Translations under genes and position numbers: made by a program
Shown: positions 25,692 to 34,846 of the stretch, piece after piece
Layout: each line of letters opens with the position of its first letter
Position numbering within the stretch: position 1 is the first letter of the stretch
The notes under the pieces: generated by a model
The model's database searches: none
What the model was told of the DNA's origin: nothing
The model's input: the letters and a program-made list of their open reading frames with translations, nothing else
Assembly (NCBI RefSeq): GCF_004343255.1
Contig: NZ_SMDD01000001.1
Span: 124,001 to 188,000, forward strand
DNA: 64,000 nt
From: Laceyella sacchari
Lineage (GTDB): Bacteria > Bacillota > Bacilli > Thermoactinomycetales > Thermoactinomycetaceae
Direction of reading: 5' to 3'

Positions 25692-28600
25692 ATGACGGGG
25701 CAAGAGGCGTTAGTGAATTTGTTTAAGGAAGTCCAATTGCCGACAGAATGGTTAGACCAACAATTCAAAGATGGAACAATTACTGAAGTCCTGGTCGACC
25801 GGGCTGCACAAGCCTGGAAAATCCGAATCCGCTTGCCAGAACCGATTGATGCGGGGATCTGGCAGGAATTCCAAGTTCGGATTAAAAAACATTTTCAACC
25901 ACACATCCAAGTCAACGTGTTGTTTGACTATGATCACATAGATCATGACACCGTATTGAATATGTACAAGGGCTTTATCCAGCGGTGGATTCAGGAAAGA
26001 GTTGCCCCGGCCGCTTCCACATGGTTTGGACAGACAGAGTGGCGGATTCATGATGGGGTGATCCGTATCGATTTCCCCAATCCGGCCACACTGCAAATGG
26101 CGGAGCAACGTGGATTGGAACGGCACATCACCCGTTGTTACCAGCGGATTACTGGAGCGGAGTTGCGGGTGCGTTTCGTATGTGAAAAGCCTGAGTCAGA
26201 GGTTTCGCCAGCCGCCTATTTTCAGGAGAAGAAGCAACAAGAAGAGCGGCAGCTAGTGGCGCAAGCGCTGGCTGAACAGAAAGAAAGAGCGGAGAAGGCC
26301 AAATCGGGAGAAAAGCCTGACGCACCTAGTCCTGTGCTTGAGAAGAAGATTGGTTACGCGATCCAGGATGAACCGGTTTCGATCGCTTCCATTACTGAAG
26401 AAGAGCGGAAAGTGACGATCAAAGGGAAAGTGTTCAAAGCGGAAGTTAAGGAATTGAAGAGCGGAAGGAAGCTGTTGACGTTTAACATCACCGACTACAC
26501 CAATTCCATCGCTTGCAAATTCTTCGCTTCTCCTCGTGAAAAAGAGCAAGAACAGATCATTGCCATGATCAAGGACGGGGACTGGCTGAAGGTACGCGGT
26601 TCTGTGCAGTTTGACACGTTTTCCCGTGAGTTGGTCATGATGGTTAGCGATCTGATGGAGGTTCATGTCCCTGAACGGATGGATACGGCTGAAGAAAAGC
26701 GGGTGGAGTTGCACTTGCACACCTCCATGTCCACCATGGATGGCATCACCGCCGTTGGCAAAGTGATTGAGCGTGTAGCGAAGTGGGGACACCGTGCGGT
26801 GGCAGTTACCGACCACGGTGGGGCGCAAGCGTTTCCTGACGCCTATGACGCCAGCAAAAAACATGGGGTTAAAGTGTTGTACGGATTGGAAGCCAATGTG
26901 GTTGACGACGGGGTGCCGATGGTGATGAATGCGGCTGACCGGGTGCTCGCTGACGACACCTATGTGGTGTTTGACGTGGAGACCACAGGGTTGTCGGCGG
27001 TGCATGATGTCATCATCGAATTGGCTGCTGTCAAGTTAAAGAATGGGGAGATTATCGACACATTCTCCGAATTCGCCAATCCCCACAGAAAACTGTCGCA
27101 ACAGATCATCGAGCTGACCCACATCACGGATGATATGCTGACAGACGCCCCGGAGATTGATGATGTGATTGCCCGTTTTCTGTCCTTTATCGAAGGCAGT
27201 GTTTTAGTCGCTCACAATGCTCGCTTTGACATGGGCTTTTTGCAAGAAGCGGTGAAACGCATCGGTGAAAAGCCGGTCACCAACCCGGTTTTGGACACGC
27301 TTGAGTTGGCTCGTTTTCTGTTTCCAACCTTGCGTAACCATCGCTTAAACACATTGGCTGATAAGTTGGGAGTGAAGTTGGAGCAACATCACCGGGCCAT
27401 CTACGATGCGGAGGCCACAGGGCATATCTTGTGGAAGATGCTTCTCATGGCCAAAGAGAAAGGCATCACCAATCTGGCTGAATTGAATGAACAACGCAAC
27501 GATACCGATTATACGCGGATGAGGCCATTTCATGCCATTTTGTTGGTGAAAAACCAGGAAGGCATGAAAAATTTGTACAAACTGATCTCGATGTCGCATT
27601 TGAAGTATTTCTACCGGGTGCCACGCATTCCGCGTAGCGAATTGATAAAACACCGGGAAGGGCTGATCATCGGTTCCGGCTGTGAGCGAGGGGAATTGTA
27701 TGAAGCGGCGCTTAACAAGGCGCCCAGCGAGGTTGAAGAAATTGCCCGCTTTTATGATTACCTTGAAATCCAACCTGTCGAATACAACATGCATCTGGTT
27801 GAGAAAGGGTTGGTGGAAAGCCCGGAGCGCCTCCGTGAAGCCAATCGGTTGTTGGTCGAAATCGGGGAACGGTTGGGCAAGCCCGTTGTTGCTACATCCA
27901 ACAGCCATTACTTGGACGAGCATGAAGCCATCTTCCGTGAGATCATCGCGATGAACCAGACCGGTGCTAAGCCGCAATTACCGTTGCCAAAGGCGCATTT
28001 GCGGACGACCGATGAGATGTTGGAGGAGTTTTCCTATCTGGGGGCGGAGAAAGCGAAGGAAGTGGTGGTCACCAACACCCAGTTGATCGCTGATCAGATC
28101 GACGATGGTATCAAGCCGTTCCCGGATGAAACATTTACCCCTGAGCTGGAAGGGGCAGAAGAAGAATTAACGGAGATTTGTTACAGCACTGCTAAAAAAT
28201 GGTATGGAGACCCGTTGCCGGAAATCGTCAAAAGCCGGTTGGAGAGAGAGCTGGGTTCGATTATTAAACACGGGTTTAGCGTGTTGTACATGATTTCGCA
28301 AAAAATCGTGTACAAATCGCTCCAAGACGGGTTTTTGGTCGGTTCGCGGGGATCGGTTGGGTCTTCATTGGTCGCGGCCTTGAGCTTCATTTCTGAAGTG
28401 AATCCGTTGCCTCCGCACTATCGTTGCGAGAGTTGCCAGTACAGTGAGTTTATCACCGATGGCTCTTATGAGAGCGGATTTGATTTGCCTGACAAGAAAT
28501 GTCCGAAGTGCGGGACGGACCTGTGGAAAGACGGACACGACATTCCCTTTGAAACCTTCCTGGGCTTTGAAGGGGACAAGGCGCCCGATATCGATCTCAA

Positions 28601-30008
28601 CTTTGACGGCGAGTATCAACTTCGGGCTCACCAATACACCGAGGAATTGTTCGGCAAAGCTTATATTTACCGCGCGGGGACGGTGGGCACCGTCCAAGAA
28701 AAAACAGGATATGGGTACGCCAAAAAATACGCGGAGCAAAAAGAGATCACCTTGCGGCAAGCGGAGCTGGATCGGCTGGCGCAAGGATGCGTTGGAGTCA
28801 AACGTTCGTCGGGTCAGCATCCAGGGGGACTGATGGTTGTGCCCCAAAATAAAGAAGTCTTCGACTTTACCCCGATTCAGCATCCAGCCGATGATATGAA
28901 GTCGGGCACGATCACGACTCACTTTGATTACAACGCGATCAGCGGGAAAATCTTAAAGTTGGACCTGTTGGGGCATACCGGGCCGACGATTCAGCGTTAT
29001 CTGCATGAAATGACGGGCATCGACCCGACCAAAGTGCCGCTCGGTGATCCCAAGGTGATCGAACTGTTCCGTAGCACAAAAAGTTTGGGGATCAGTCCCG
29101 AAGATATCAATGGCATTGAACACGGTACCTTGGGCATTCCTGAGTTTGGCACCTACTTTGCCCGCGGGATTCTCAAAGATGCCAAACCCAAACGCTTTAG
29201 TGAACTGGTGCGCATTTCCGGGCTGTCACACGGAACGGACGTATGGCAAGGAAACGTGCAGGATTTGATCAATGAGGGCGTTTGTACCCTGTCAGAAGCA
29301 ATCTGCTGTCGCGACGATATCATGTTGTATCTGATTCGCATGGGCTTGCCAGCCAAAGCGGCCTTCAAAATCATGGAGAAGGTACGTAAAGGAAAAGGCT
29401 TAACTGAGGAAGAGGCGGACTTGATGCGGCAAAACAACGTACCGGAGTGGTATATCGGTTCTTGCCAGAAGATCAAGTACATGTTCCCTCGGGCCCACGC
29501 TGCTGCTTATGTGACTGCTGCGGTGCGGATCGGTTGGTACAAGGTGTATTATCCAGCAGAGTTTTATGCGGCTTTGTTCTCCACCAAAACGAAAGACTTT
29601 GATATCGAAGAGGTGCTCAAAGGATATAATCATGTATCTCGTTTGATCAAAGAGATCAATGAGAAAGGATTCCAAGCGTCTGCGAAGGAGAAGGCTTTCT
29701 TGACGGTGTTGGAATTGGTGCAGGAAATGTATGCGCGCGGAGTCAAGATCAAATCGGTGGATCTCTATCGTTCGCCAGCGGAGAAATTTACGGTGATCGA
29801 TGGTGAGCTTGTGCCGCCTTTTGCTTCGATTTCGGGTGTGGGTGAGAGCGCCGCACAAAATATCGTGGAAGCGCGCAAAGAGGGCGAGTTCCTCTCAAAA
29901 GATGACTTGCAAAAGCGGGCGCGCCTGTCCAGTACCGTGGTGGAAGTGCTTGATCGGCTAGGGTGCTTGGAAGGTTTGCCACAAAGCAATCAATTGGCGT
30001 TGTTTTAA
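25692..30008 (+). CDS. polC: DNA polymerase III alpha subunit, PolC type
   Basis: PolC is the main replicative polymerase of low-GC Gram-positive bacteria. The protein is 1438 residues against 1437 in Bacillus subtilis. Domains in order: N-terminal domains (1-215), OB fold (about 220-325), PHP domain (ELHLHTSMSTMDG from about 335), inserted 3'-5' exonuclease (FDVETTGLSAVHD at about 425 to 585), rest of PHP, a zinc-binding region with four Cys (CESCQYSEF, KCPKCG), palm with PDIDLNFDGEYQ, fingers and a C-terminal HhH region. GGGGTGAGGGG precedes ATG 25692. The usual upstream neighbour proS is absent here. Confidence 0.98.
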   Translation: MTGQEALVNLFKEVQLPTEWLDQQFKDGTITEVLVDRAAQAWKIRIRLPEPIDAGIWQEFQVRIKKHFQPHIQVNVLFDYDHIDHDTVLNMYKGFIQRWIQERVAPAASTWFGQTEWRIHDGVIRIDFPNPATLQMAEQRGLERHITRCYQRITGAELRVRFVCEKPESEVSPAAYFQEKKQQEERQLVAQALAEQKERAEKAKSGEKPDAPSPVLEKKIGYAIQDEPVSIASITEEERKVTIKGKVFKAEVKELKSGRKLLTFNITDYTNSIACKFFASPREKEQEQIIAMIKDGDWLKVRGSVQFDTFSRELVMMVSDLMEVHVPERMDTAEEKRVELHLHTSMSTMDGITAVGKVIERVAKWGHRAVAVTDHGGAQAFPDAYDASKKHGVKVLYGLEANVVDDGVPMVMNAADRVLADDTYVVFDVETTGLSAVHDVIIELAAVKLKNGEIIDTFSEFANPHRKLSQQIIELTHITDDMLTDAPEIDDVIARFLSFIEGSVLVAHNARFDMGFLQEAVKRIGEKPVTNPVLDTLELARFLFPTLRNHRLNTLADKLGVKLEQHHRAIYDAEATGHILWKMLLMAKEKGITNLAELNEQRNDTDYTRMRPFHAILLVKNQEGMKNLYKLISMSHLKYFYRVPRIPRSELIKHREGLIIGSGCERGELYEAALNKAPSEVEEIARFYDYLEIQPVEYNMHLVEKGLVESPERLREANRLLVEIGERLGKPVVATSNSHYLDEHEAIFREIIAMNQTGAKPQLPLPKAHLRTTDEMLEEFSYLGAEKAKEVVVTNTQLIADQIDDGIKPFPDETFTPELEGAEEELTEICYSTAKKWYGDPLPEIVKSRLERELGSIIKHGFSVLYMISQKIVYKSLQDGFLVGSRGSVGSSLVAALSFISEVNPLPPHYRCESCQYSEFITDGSYESGFDLPDKKCPKCGTDLWKDGHDIPFETFLGFEGDKAPDIDLNFDGEYQLRAHQYTEELFGKAYIYRAGTVGTVQEKTGYGYAKKYAEQKEITLRQAELDRLAQGCVGVKRSSGQHPGGLMVVPQNKEVFDFTPIQHPADDMKSGTITTHFDYNAISGKILKLDLLGHTGPTIQRYLHEMTGIDPTKVPLGDPKVIELFRSTKSLGISPEDINGIEHGTLGIPEFGTYFARGILKDAKPKRFSELVRISGLSHGTDVWQGNVQDLINEGVCTLSEAICCRDDIMLYLIRMGLPAKAAFKIMEKVRKGKGLTEEEADLMRQNNVPEWYIGSCQKIKYMFPRAHAAAYVTAAVRIGWYKVYYPAEFYAALFSTKTKDFDIEEVLKGYNHVSRLIKEINEKGFQASAKEKAFLTVLELVQEMYARGVKIKSVDLYRSPAEKFTVIDGELVPPFASISGVGESAAQNIVEARKEGEFLSKDDLQKRARLSSTVVEVLDRLGCLEGLPQSNQLALF

Positions 30009-30019
30009 ATGAAAAGATA

Positions 30020-30052
30020 AAGCCCCCTTCTCTTAAAGAGGGGGCTTTTTTG
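30020..30052 (+). terminator. Terminator of polC
   Basis: Stem AAGCCCCC/GGGGGCTT followed by TTTTT. Confidence 0.93.
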
Positions 30053-30091
30053 TATATGGTGCCTGCATCATCGCTGTTTTGCCAACGCGAT

Positions 30092-30121
30092 CAACCCCGC
30101 CTTCGGTTGAAAGCGGGGTTG
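30092..30121. terminator. Hairpin downstream of the membrane-protein gene
   Basis: A 9-bp perfect stem CAACCCCGC/GCGGGGTTG lies 20 bases beyond the stop of the minus-strand gene. It has no good T run on either strand, so a terminator role is possible but unproven. Confidence 0.45.
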
Positions 30122-30140
30122 GTTGTTAAGAAGATATGGA

Positions 30141-30542
30141 TTATCTGTATCTACGCGCTACAAAAAATTGGACTAAAGGGTGTAGAACCAGTACAAAACA
30201 TAAGGCCGCAAACAAAGAGATGTTGCCGAAATCCCCTTTTCGTAAGAAAACAATCCGATCGACAATCCAAAAGACAAACAAACTGAGAACGGAAATATGG
30301 TAACTAATGGTGGCGCTGTGATGGGTGATTTGTTTCCCCATCTCATCGTTTGCCATTTTGAAATCGGTTCCCCAAGTGAACAGGTGCAGCGCCAGCACAA
30401 ACAGCATGACGAGCGTCATGACATCCCCTTGATCAAACGGTTCGCCACGAAAATATTCAACCGTATTCAATCCGATGACCAACAGACATAACAACCCTAC
30501 CAATGTAATGAGAATGGGCGAACGTGATAACCGCTTTTTCAT
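30141..30542 (-). CDS. Four-helix membrane protein paired with XRE regulator
   Basis: A 133-residue integral membrane protein with four hydrophobic segments (about residues 9-27, 41-58, 80-100, 107-128). It begins 16 bases after the stop of the XRE regulator gene and is surely in its operon. Such membrane protein/short XRE pairs are widespread in Bacilli (DUF2178/DUF3796-like proteins), but their role is not known. No catalytic motif is seen. Confidence 0.78.
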   Translation of the reverse strand: MKKRLSRSPILITLVGLLCLLVIGLNTVEYFRGEPFDQGDVMTLVMLFVLALHLFTWGTDFKMANDEMGKQITHHSATISYHISVLSLFVFWIVDRIVFLRKGDFGNISLFAALCFVLVLHPLVQFFVARRYR

Positions 30543-30558
30543 CTTATCCCTCCAAGTG

Positions 30559-30756
30559 TCAACTTTTTTTGAACTGGAATAATTGATCCACAGTCACACC
30601 AAGCACAGCCGCCAATTGGAACGCCAAGGCTAAGCTGGGGTCATATTTGTTGTTTTCAATCGCATTAATGGTTTGGCGTGAGACATTGCATGCTTTGGCC
30701 AACTCATCTTGCGACAGGCCATGCATTTTTCTCAAAGCTTTGATTTGATTTTCCAT
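30559..30756 (-). CDS. Short XRE-family transcriptional regulator
   Basis: A 65-residue protein that is little more than a Cro/C1-type helix-turn-helix: QIKALRKMHGLSQDELAKACNVSRQTINAIENNKYDPSLALAFQLAAVLGVTVDQLF. GAGGAAGCC precedes ATG 30756; an upstream in-frame ATG at 30771 lacks a site. Its promoter carries a 20-bp perfect palindrome at the predicted transcription start, so autorepression is likely. Confidence 0.93.
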   Translation of the reverse strand: MENQIKALRKMHGLSQDELAKACNVSRQTINAIENNKYDPSLALAFQLAAVLGVTVDQLFQFKKS

Positions 30757-30773
30757 AGGCTTCCTCTGCAATT

Positions 30774-30793
30774 ATGTAAAATATATTTTACAT
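30774..30793. promoter_or_regulatory. 20-bp perfect palindrome, likely operator of the XRE regulator
   Basis: ATGTAAAATATATTTTACAT is a perfect inverted repeat lying between the -10 box and the start codon, covering the predicted transcription start. This is the expected place for a repressor site of the regulator gene it precedes. Confidence 0.75.
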
Positions 30794-30797
30794 TTTT

Positions 30798-30826
30798 AGT
30801 GTACCGCCCCGTCAACTCGATGTCAA
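30798..30826 (-). promoter_or_regulatory. Sigma-A promoter of the XRE/membrane-protein operon
   Basis: On the minus strand TTGACA (30821-30826), 17 bp, TACACT (30798-30803). The operator palindrome follows 4 bases downstream. Confidence 0.85.
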
Positions 30827-30847
30827 ATATTTTTTACATATAAAAGC

Positions 30848-30871
30848 TAAAAAAGCCCGCCACAATGGCGG
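30848..30871 (-). terminator. Terminator of the Fur-box operon
   Basis: Minus-strand stem CCGCCA/TGGCGG with a 3-base loop followed by a G-C pair and TTTTTT. Confidence 0.85.
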
Positions 30872-30897
30872 ACCTGTTGGACATGAGCTGCTGATGA

Positions 30898-31128
30898 TTA
30901 GCACCAACCCAGATCACAATGCTCGACATATGAATCAGCGGTGGAAGTAGCCGGCTTGGCTGTTAATTGATACAGCTGTCCGTTTTCCAGTTGGTACGTT
31001 GGCGAGAGCGCAAGCCCTTCATCTGAAACACGCATTTCGCCGATCACTTGGCTCCCGAGGGAAAATACCAATTTTCCATTGTCCAATTTGATTTTTACTT
31101 GGTCAGTCACATTTGTTTTTCTTTGCAT
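30898..31128 (-). CDS. Unknown small protein, second gene of a Fur-box operon
   Basis: An unrecognised 76-residue protein with no signal peptide. The body (KIKLDNGKLVFSLGSQVIGEMRV) is beta-rich; the C-terminus ends EHCDLGWC, two Cys and a His that could bind metal. GAGGAGG lies 9 bases before ATG 31128, while the ATG at 31137 directly follows it. It may be distantly related to the upstream gene product: both start MQR and share an IKL...NGK...F pattern. No enzyme genes for peptide modification are nearby. Confidence 0.7.
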   Translation of the reverse strand: MQRKTNVTDQVKIKLDNGKLVFSLGSQVIGEMRVSDEGLALSPTYQLENGQLYQLTAKPATSTADSYVEHCDLGWC

Positions 31129-31142
31129 ATATGCCATCCTCC

Positions 31143-31412
31143 TCATTTTTGGTTTGGTTTCCCATTAGCCGCACATTGCCCGCCTGATTGCAACATTTGT
31201 AGGACACGCAACACTTCTTCCGCATTGCGACCGACATCCCCGTCAGTGGTCATCTGAAAACGAATAAACCCATTTTCCGTGTCTGATAAATAGGCCAGCG
31301 GCTGTCGCTCCTCGAGAAAGAATTTTCCGTTGCTTCTTCTCTCTAACTTGATTTGGCATACACACCCTAGTGGGTATGATGGTGCAGGGAGTCCCACTTG
31401 TCGTTGCATCAT
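31143..31412 (-). CDS. Unknown small protein, first gene of a Fur-box operon
   Basis: An unrecognised 89-residue protein. It carries GCVCQIKLERRSNGKFFLEERQPLAYLSD, with two Cys close together and a third near the end (GGQC). ATG 31412 or 31409 follows AGGAAG. The gene is first behind a sigma-A promoter with a Fur-like box in the spacer, and the next gene starts 14 bases after its stop. A role in iron limitation is inferred only from that site. Confidence 0.7.
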   Translation of the reverse strand: MMQRQVGLPAPSYPLGCVCQIKLERRSNGKFFLEERQPLAYLSDTENGFIRFQMTTDGDVGRNAEEVLRVLQMLQSGGQCAANGKPNQK

Positions 31413-31446
31413 GGCGATGCTTCCTTGTTTACCGGTGTAATATCAA

Positions 31447-31475
31447 GATAACAAACAATGATAATTATTGTCAAT
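31447..31475 (-). promoter_or_regulatory. Sigma-A promoter with Fur-type box in the spacer
   Basis: On the minus strand TTGACA (31470-31475), 17 bp, TTATCT (31447-31452). The 15-mer TGATAATTATTGTCA (31460-31474) matches the 7-1-7 Fur consensus TGATAATnATTATCA except for one base. A weaker half-related site (GAATTATTATCT) is about 15 bp upstream. PerR or Zur boxes fit less well. Confidence 0.8.
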
Positions 31476-31679
31476 ATCAAATTAGAATTATTATCTTTAA
31501 ATAACTATTGTTGTTGAGTGGTCAGAGAGCTGAAAGGCGCGAGGTACGGTGTGTTGCATCAGTGTCGTTCCCGCTATAATTTGTCACAAATTTTTGGCGA
31601 AAGGCGTCCCAAATTAAAAAGAATATGCGAATGAATATAGTGGATGCAGTGGATGATTGACTGGAAAGGGGATTTTCGA

Positions 31680-33362
31680 TTGAAGAAAAAGTTTTTCACA
31701 GGCGTTCTAGCCACAGCTGTGATCGGTTCCTTGCTTGTACAACCGGCGTTGACTGATGCCGCGCCAAGCAAAAAGGTGAATTTGGCTGATGAAATGGTAA
31801 GTTCGTTGCGTCATAAAACCATTCATAAACTAGAAACTTATAAACAGAAAAAAACGGGTTCTTTCTCTCAGAAGACCGTGCGCGCCATGACGGCCGTAAC
31901 ACAAGTCACGGTGGCTAACACCTTGAAGCCGAGCAACTTTCATTCTTACAAAATGCAGGTGACCAAAGGAGGTACCTTAAACGTCACTGAGCCGGCATCG
32001 TATAATTATGGATATGTTGTCGTGAACGAAGAGACCGGCAACGAATACTTCTCTGGTGACACATTGCCGGCGGGTACTTACCATTTTGTAGTCTTCAGTA
32101 TGTCCATTGCGCCGGTTACCTACAGTTTGAGCGTCAGCGGTGTGACCATGGAGATGGACACCCAGTTGCCAACGCTGAGTGTGACCAGCCCAAAAACCAT
32201 CGATCATCGTTTGCCGAAGAATACCACGGCTTTGACGCTGAGCGGAAGCGCTACGAATGCCAGCAACACGTTCTATGCGCTAGATGGTTCAGATGATATC
32301 TCGTTCAACAGCACCAGCTTCAACAAGCAAATTACGGTTTCCACCGGTTACCATGGGGTGGATTTGGGGGCAACCACAGCTTCAGGCAACATGGTGGTGC
32401 AAAGCCATACGGTGACGGCTCCAGGGTTGAAGCGCATCGCCGGAGCTGATCTCTATGCGGTGTCGGCTAACGTGAGCAAGGAGGCATTCCCTTATGGTGC
32501 GGATACGATTGTGCTCGCGCGCGGGGACTTGTATACGGATGCCTTGGCAGGTGGGCCGCTGGCGGCATTGAACTTTGCGCCGATGCTCCTTACCACCACC
32601 AATGCCTTGCCTGCGCCAATTACTGCAGAGATCAAACGATTGCAACCGTCCCGCGCCATCATCTTGGGCGGAACCGGGTCAGTGTCCACTGCAGTGGAAA
32701 ACTCATTGAGAAACATGGGTATGACTGTGGAACGGATCGCTGGTGCAGACCGCTTCGTGGTTTCCGCCAACATCGCGTCCCGGATGAAAGCAGATGGCTT
32801 TGAAACCGATACAGCTATCATTGCCAGCGGATTGAATTATCCTGACGCCTTGTCCGCATCCAGCCCGGCCGGCCAAATTCCTTTGCCGATCTTGGAAGTG
32901 TCGACCAACTCCGTTCCGGCTTCCATCGAGACTTACATCAAAGCCAACGGCATTAAAAACTTCATCATTGTCGGCGGACCGAGTACTGTGTCCGACACAG
33001 TGAAAAACAAGCTCAAGTCTTTCGGCGGCGTGGTTGATCGCATCAGCGGAGCCAACCGTTTTGAAGTGGGCGTGAACATCGCCAACTACTTCTATGATGA
33101 ACAATACGGCTTGATGGACCCCAGCAAAATTGTCTTTGCGACCGGACTGGATTTCCCAGATGCCATCTCCGGAAGCCCGATGGCGGCTAGCATCTATTCC
33201 CCGATGTTGCTCACCTATCGGGACAAATTGGACCCCATGGTAAAATCGTATCTGGAAAAGACGGTACCAAGCATCACCAAGCGTGATGTGTTCTACTTGA
33301 TCGGCAACACCACAACGGTGAATACCACCGTGGAATCGTATCTGAAAAGCTTGATTGACTGA
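31680..33362 (+). CDS. Secreted protein with three cell-wall-binding type 2 repeats
   Basis: A 560-residue exported protein. The TTG start at 31680 follows AAAGGGG and gives a classical signal peptide MKKKFFTGVLATAVIGSLLVQPALTDAAP. Residues about 60-150 form an unknown beta-rich domain resembling a C-terminal pre-peptidase-like fold; residues about 265-560 are three CWB2 repeats, each with RIAGADRF-like, ALAGGPLA/ALSASSPA/AISGSPMA and ILGG/IVGG/LIGN elements. CWB2 repeats attach proteins to anionic wall polymers. No catalytic domain was recognised. A secreted nuclease gene follows on the same strand but after a terminator. Confidence 0.88.
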   Translation: MKKKFFTGVLATAVIGSLLVQPALTDAAPSKKVNLADEMVSSLRHKTIHKLETYKQKKTGSFSQKTVRAMTAVTQVTVANTLKPSNFHSYKMQVTKGGTLNVTEPASYNYGYVVVNEETGNEYFSGDTLPAGTYHFVVFSMSIAPVTYSLSVSGVTMEMDTQLPTLSVTSPKTIDHRLPKNTTALTLSGSATNASNTFYALDGSDDISFNSTSFNKQITVSTGYHGVDLGATTASGNMVVQSHTVTAPGLKRIAGADLYAVSANVSKEAFPYGADTIVLARGDLYTDALAGGPLAALNFAPMLLTTTNALPAPITAEIKRLQPSRAIILGGTGSVSTAVENSLRNMGMTVERIAGADRFVVSANIASRMKADGFETDTAIIASGLNYPDALSASSPAGQIPLPILEVSTNSVPASIETYIKANGIKNFIIVGGPSTVSDTVKNKLKSFGGVVDRISGANRFEVGVNIANYFYDEQYGLMDPSKIVFATGLDFPDAISGSPMAASIYSPMLLTYRDKLDPMVKSYLEKTVPSITKRDVFYLIGNTTTVNTTVESYLKSLID

Positions 33363-33394
33363 TTGGATTCCCCTTAGCAAGAAGAAATCGAAAA

Positions 33395-33436
33395 AAGGCT
33401 GTTGGCTCTGAACCGGGTCGACAGCCTTACTTTTTT
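33395..33436 (+). terminator. Terminator of the CWB2 protein gene
   Basis: Stem AAGGCTGT/ACAGCCTT with an 18-base loop followed by ACTTTTTT. The remaining gap to 33641 is AT-rich and presumably holds the next promoter. Confidence 0.8.
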
Positions 33437-33641
33437 CAGGCGCGTCGGTGTTTTATGTGATTTTGGGGATGCTCGGGCTTAGCCTAAATCAGCATGATGG
33501 GCAACAAGTGATGCCAAAGGCGGATTTTTCTTAAATTAGTATAAACGTATAATTAAGAAAAAGAATATTTATAAAAAACGAAATATATTTGTGGTATATA
33601 TGAAAAAGTAAGTGCTTAACTTCTAAGAGGAGGTTCACATC

Positions 33642-34724
33642 ATGAAAAAGCGCTTGCCTGTGCTTTTCGGTATCATTGCGATTGCTATTGGAGCGAGTAT
33701 TTCAGTCTTTGCCCCCACATCGAAGGCGGCCACGTATACTGCGACAGTGGACCGTGTGGTGGATGGGGATACGGTTTATTTGAAAGAGACCATCAAGGGC
33801 ACGAATAAGGTGCGCATGTTGTCCATCGACACCCCGGAAACCAACTATCAAGGTGCGGCCCAAGAACCCTGGGGCACCAACGCCAAGAATTACTTGGCCC
33901 AACTCCTTCCCAGCGGTACCAAAGTGACAGTGGAGACGGACGTGGAAGAAACAGATGCTTATGGGCGCTTGTTGGCCCATCTCCACAAAGGTAGCTTAGA
34001 TGTGAACAAAGAGATGGTGCGTCAAGGACATGCTGTCACATATTATATTTGGCCCAACTTGTTGCACTTCAGCGAATACCAAAATGCGTATCTCGAAGCG
34101 AAGCAGAATGGGCGCGGGATGTGGAGCGCTGCCAATCCGATCAAGGAATTGCCGTTTGAATTCCGCGATCGAATCTCGGGGCAACCTCAAGACAAATTTG
34201 TGGGCGATTACAGTACGAAGAAGTATGTAGTGCCGGCCGACTATAAGCAAGTACCTATTGAGAAACGGGTGTTTTTCTTCAGTGAAGCAGATGCGAAAGC
34301 AGCGGGTTACACCAAGTCAAACAATGGTGGGACGCCTGTGGCCAACCTGGTTATCAATGAAGTGCTGCCTGCCCCTTCCAGCACATTTACCAACGAGTTT
34401 GTAGAGATATACAATCCCACTTCTTCTACAATCGACCTGTCCGGTTATGTGATTGATGATGTGGTTGACGGCGGCGGAGCACCCTATGTGATTCCGAGTG
34501 GTACCTCCATTCCGGCCAAAGGTTATTTTGTATGGGAAACGAATAACTACTTCAACAATAGCGGTGGAGATGATGTTACGTTGAAAGCACCCAATGGGAC
34601 AATCATTGATCGGTACCACTATGGTTCCACCGGTTATGATCGCTCATGGTACCGCTCGCCGGATGGTGGTGATTGGTCCGCAACCCAAGACACAACCCCA
34701 ACTAAAGGAGCAGCCAATCACTAA
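33642..34724 (+). CDS. Secreted thermonuclease-family protein with lamin-tail domain
   Basis: A 360-residue exported protein: signal peptide to about residue 30, then an SNase-like nuclease domain (about 32-165) with VDRVVDGDTVYL, RMLSIDTPETNYQG, EETDAYGRLLAHL and RQGHAVTYYIWP, which keeps the Asp/Arg/Glu active-site set, and a C-terminal lamin-tail (LTD) domain (about 230-360) starting NLVINEVLPAPSSTFTNEFVEIYNPTSSTIDLSGYVI. LTD domains often mediate binding in extracellular nucleases. AGAGGAGG precedes ATG 33642. Confidence 0.92.
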   Translation: MKKRLPVLFGIIAIAIGASISVFAPTSKAATYTATVDRVVDGDTVYLKETIKGTNKVRMLSIDTPETNYQGAAQEPWGTNAKNYLAQLLPSGTKVTVETDVEETDAYGRLLAHLHKGSLDVNKEMVRQGHAVTYYIWPNLLHFSEYQNAYLEAKQNGRGMWSAANPIKELPFEFRDRISGQPQDKFVGDYSTKKYVVPADYKQVPIEKRVFFFSEADAKAAGYTKSNNGGTPVANLVINEVLPAPSSTFTNEFVEIYNPTSSTIDLSGYVIDDVVDGGGAPYVIPSGTSIPAKGYFVWETNNYFNNSGGDDVTLKAPNGTIIDRYHYGSTGYDRSWYRSPDGGDWSATQDTTPTKGAANH

Positions 34725-34736
34725 GCGAATAAATGA

Positions 34737-34781
34737 ATACACAAGCGCGTCCCGGATGTATGTTGGGACGCGCTTGTGTAT
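34737..34781. terminator. Strong 17-bp hairpin after the nuclease gene
   Basis: A perfect 17-bp inverted repeat (34737-34753 with 34765-34781) with an 11-base loop. No T run follows on the plus strand, so it may act in mRNA stability as well as termination. Confidence 0.6.
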
Positions 34782-34846
34782 GTTGAGGAGGGGGAATCAG
34801 GTTGCAGTTTGGGGCTTTATACTATTGTGCACCAAGGTATACTGCC

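Noticed and set aside
30898-31412. RiPP precursor and partner
   Set aside because: The HCDLGWC end looked peptide-like, but there is no modifying enzyme, leader cleavage motif or transporter nearby; iron-regulated small proteins fit better.
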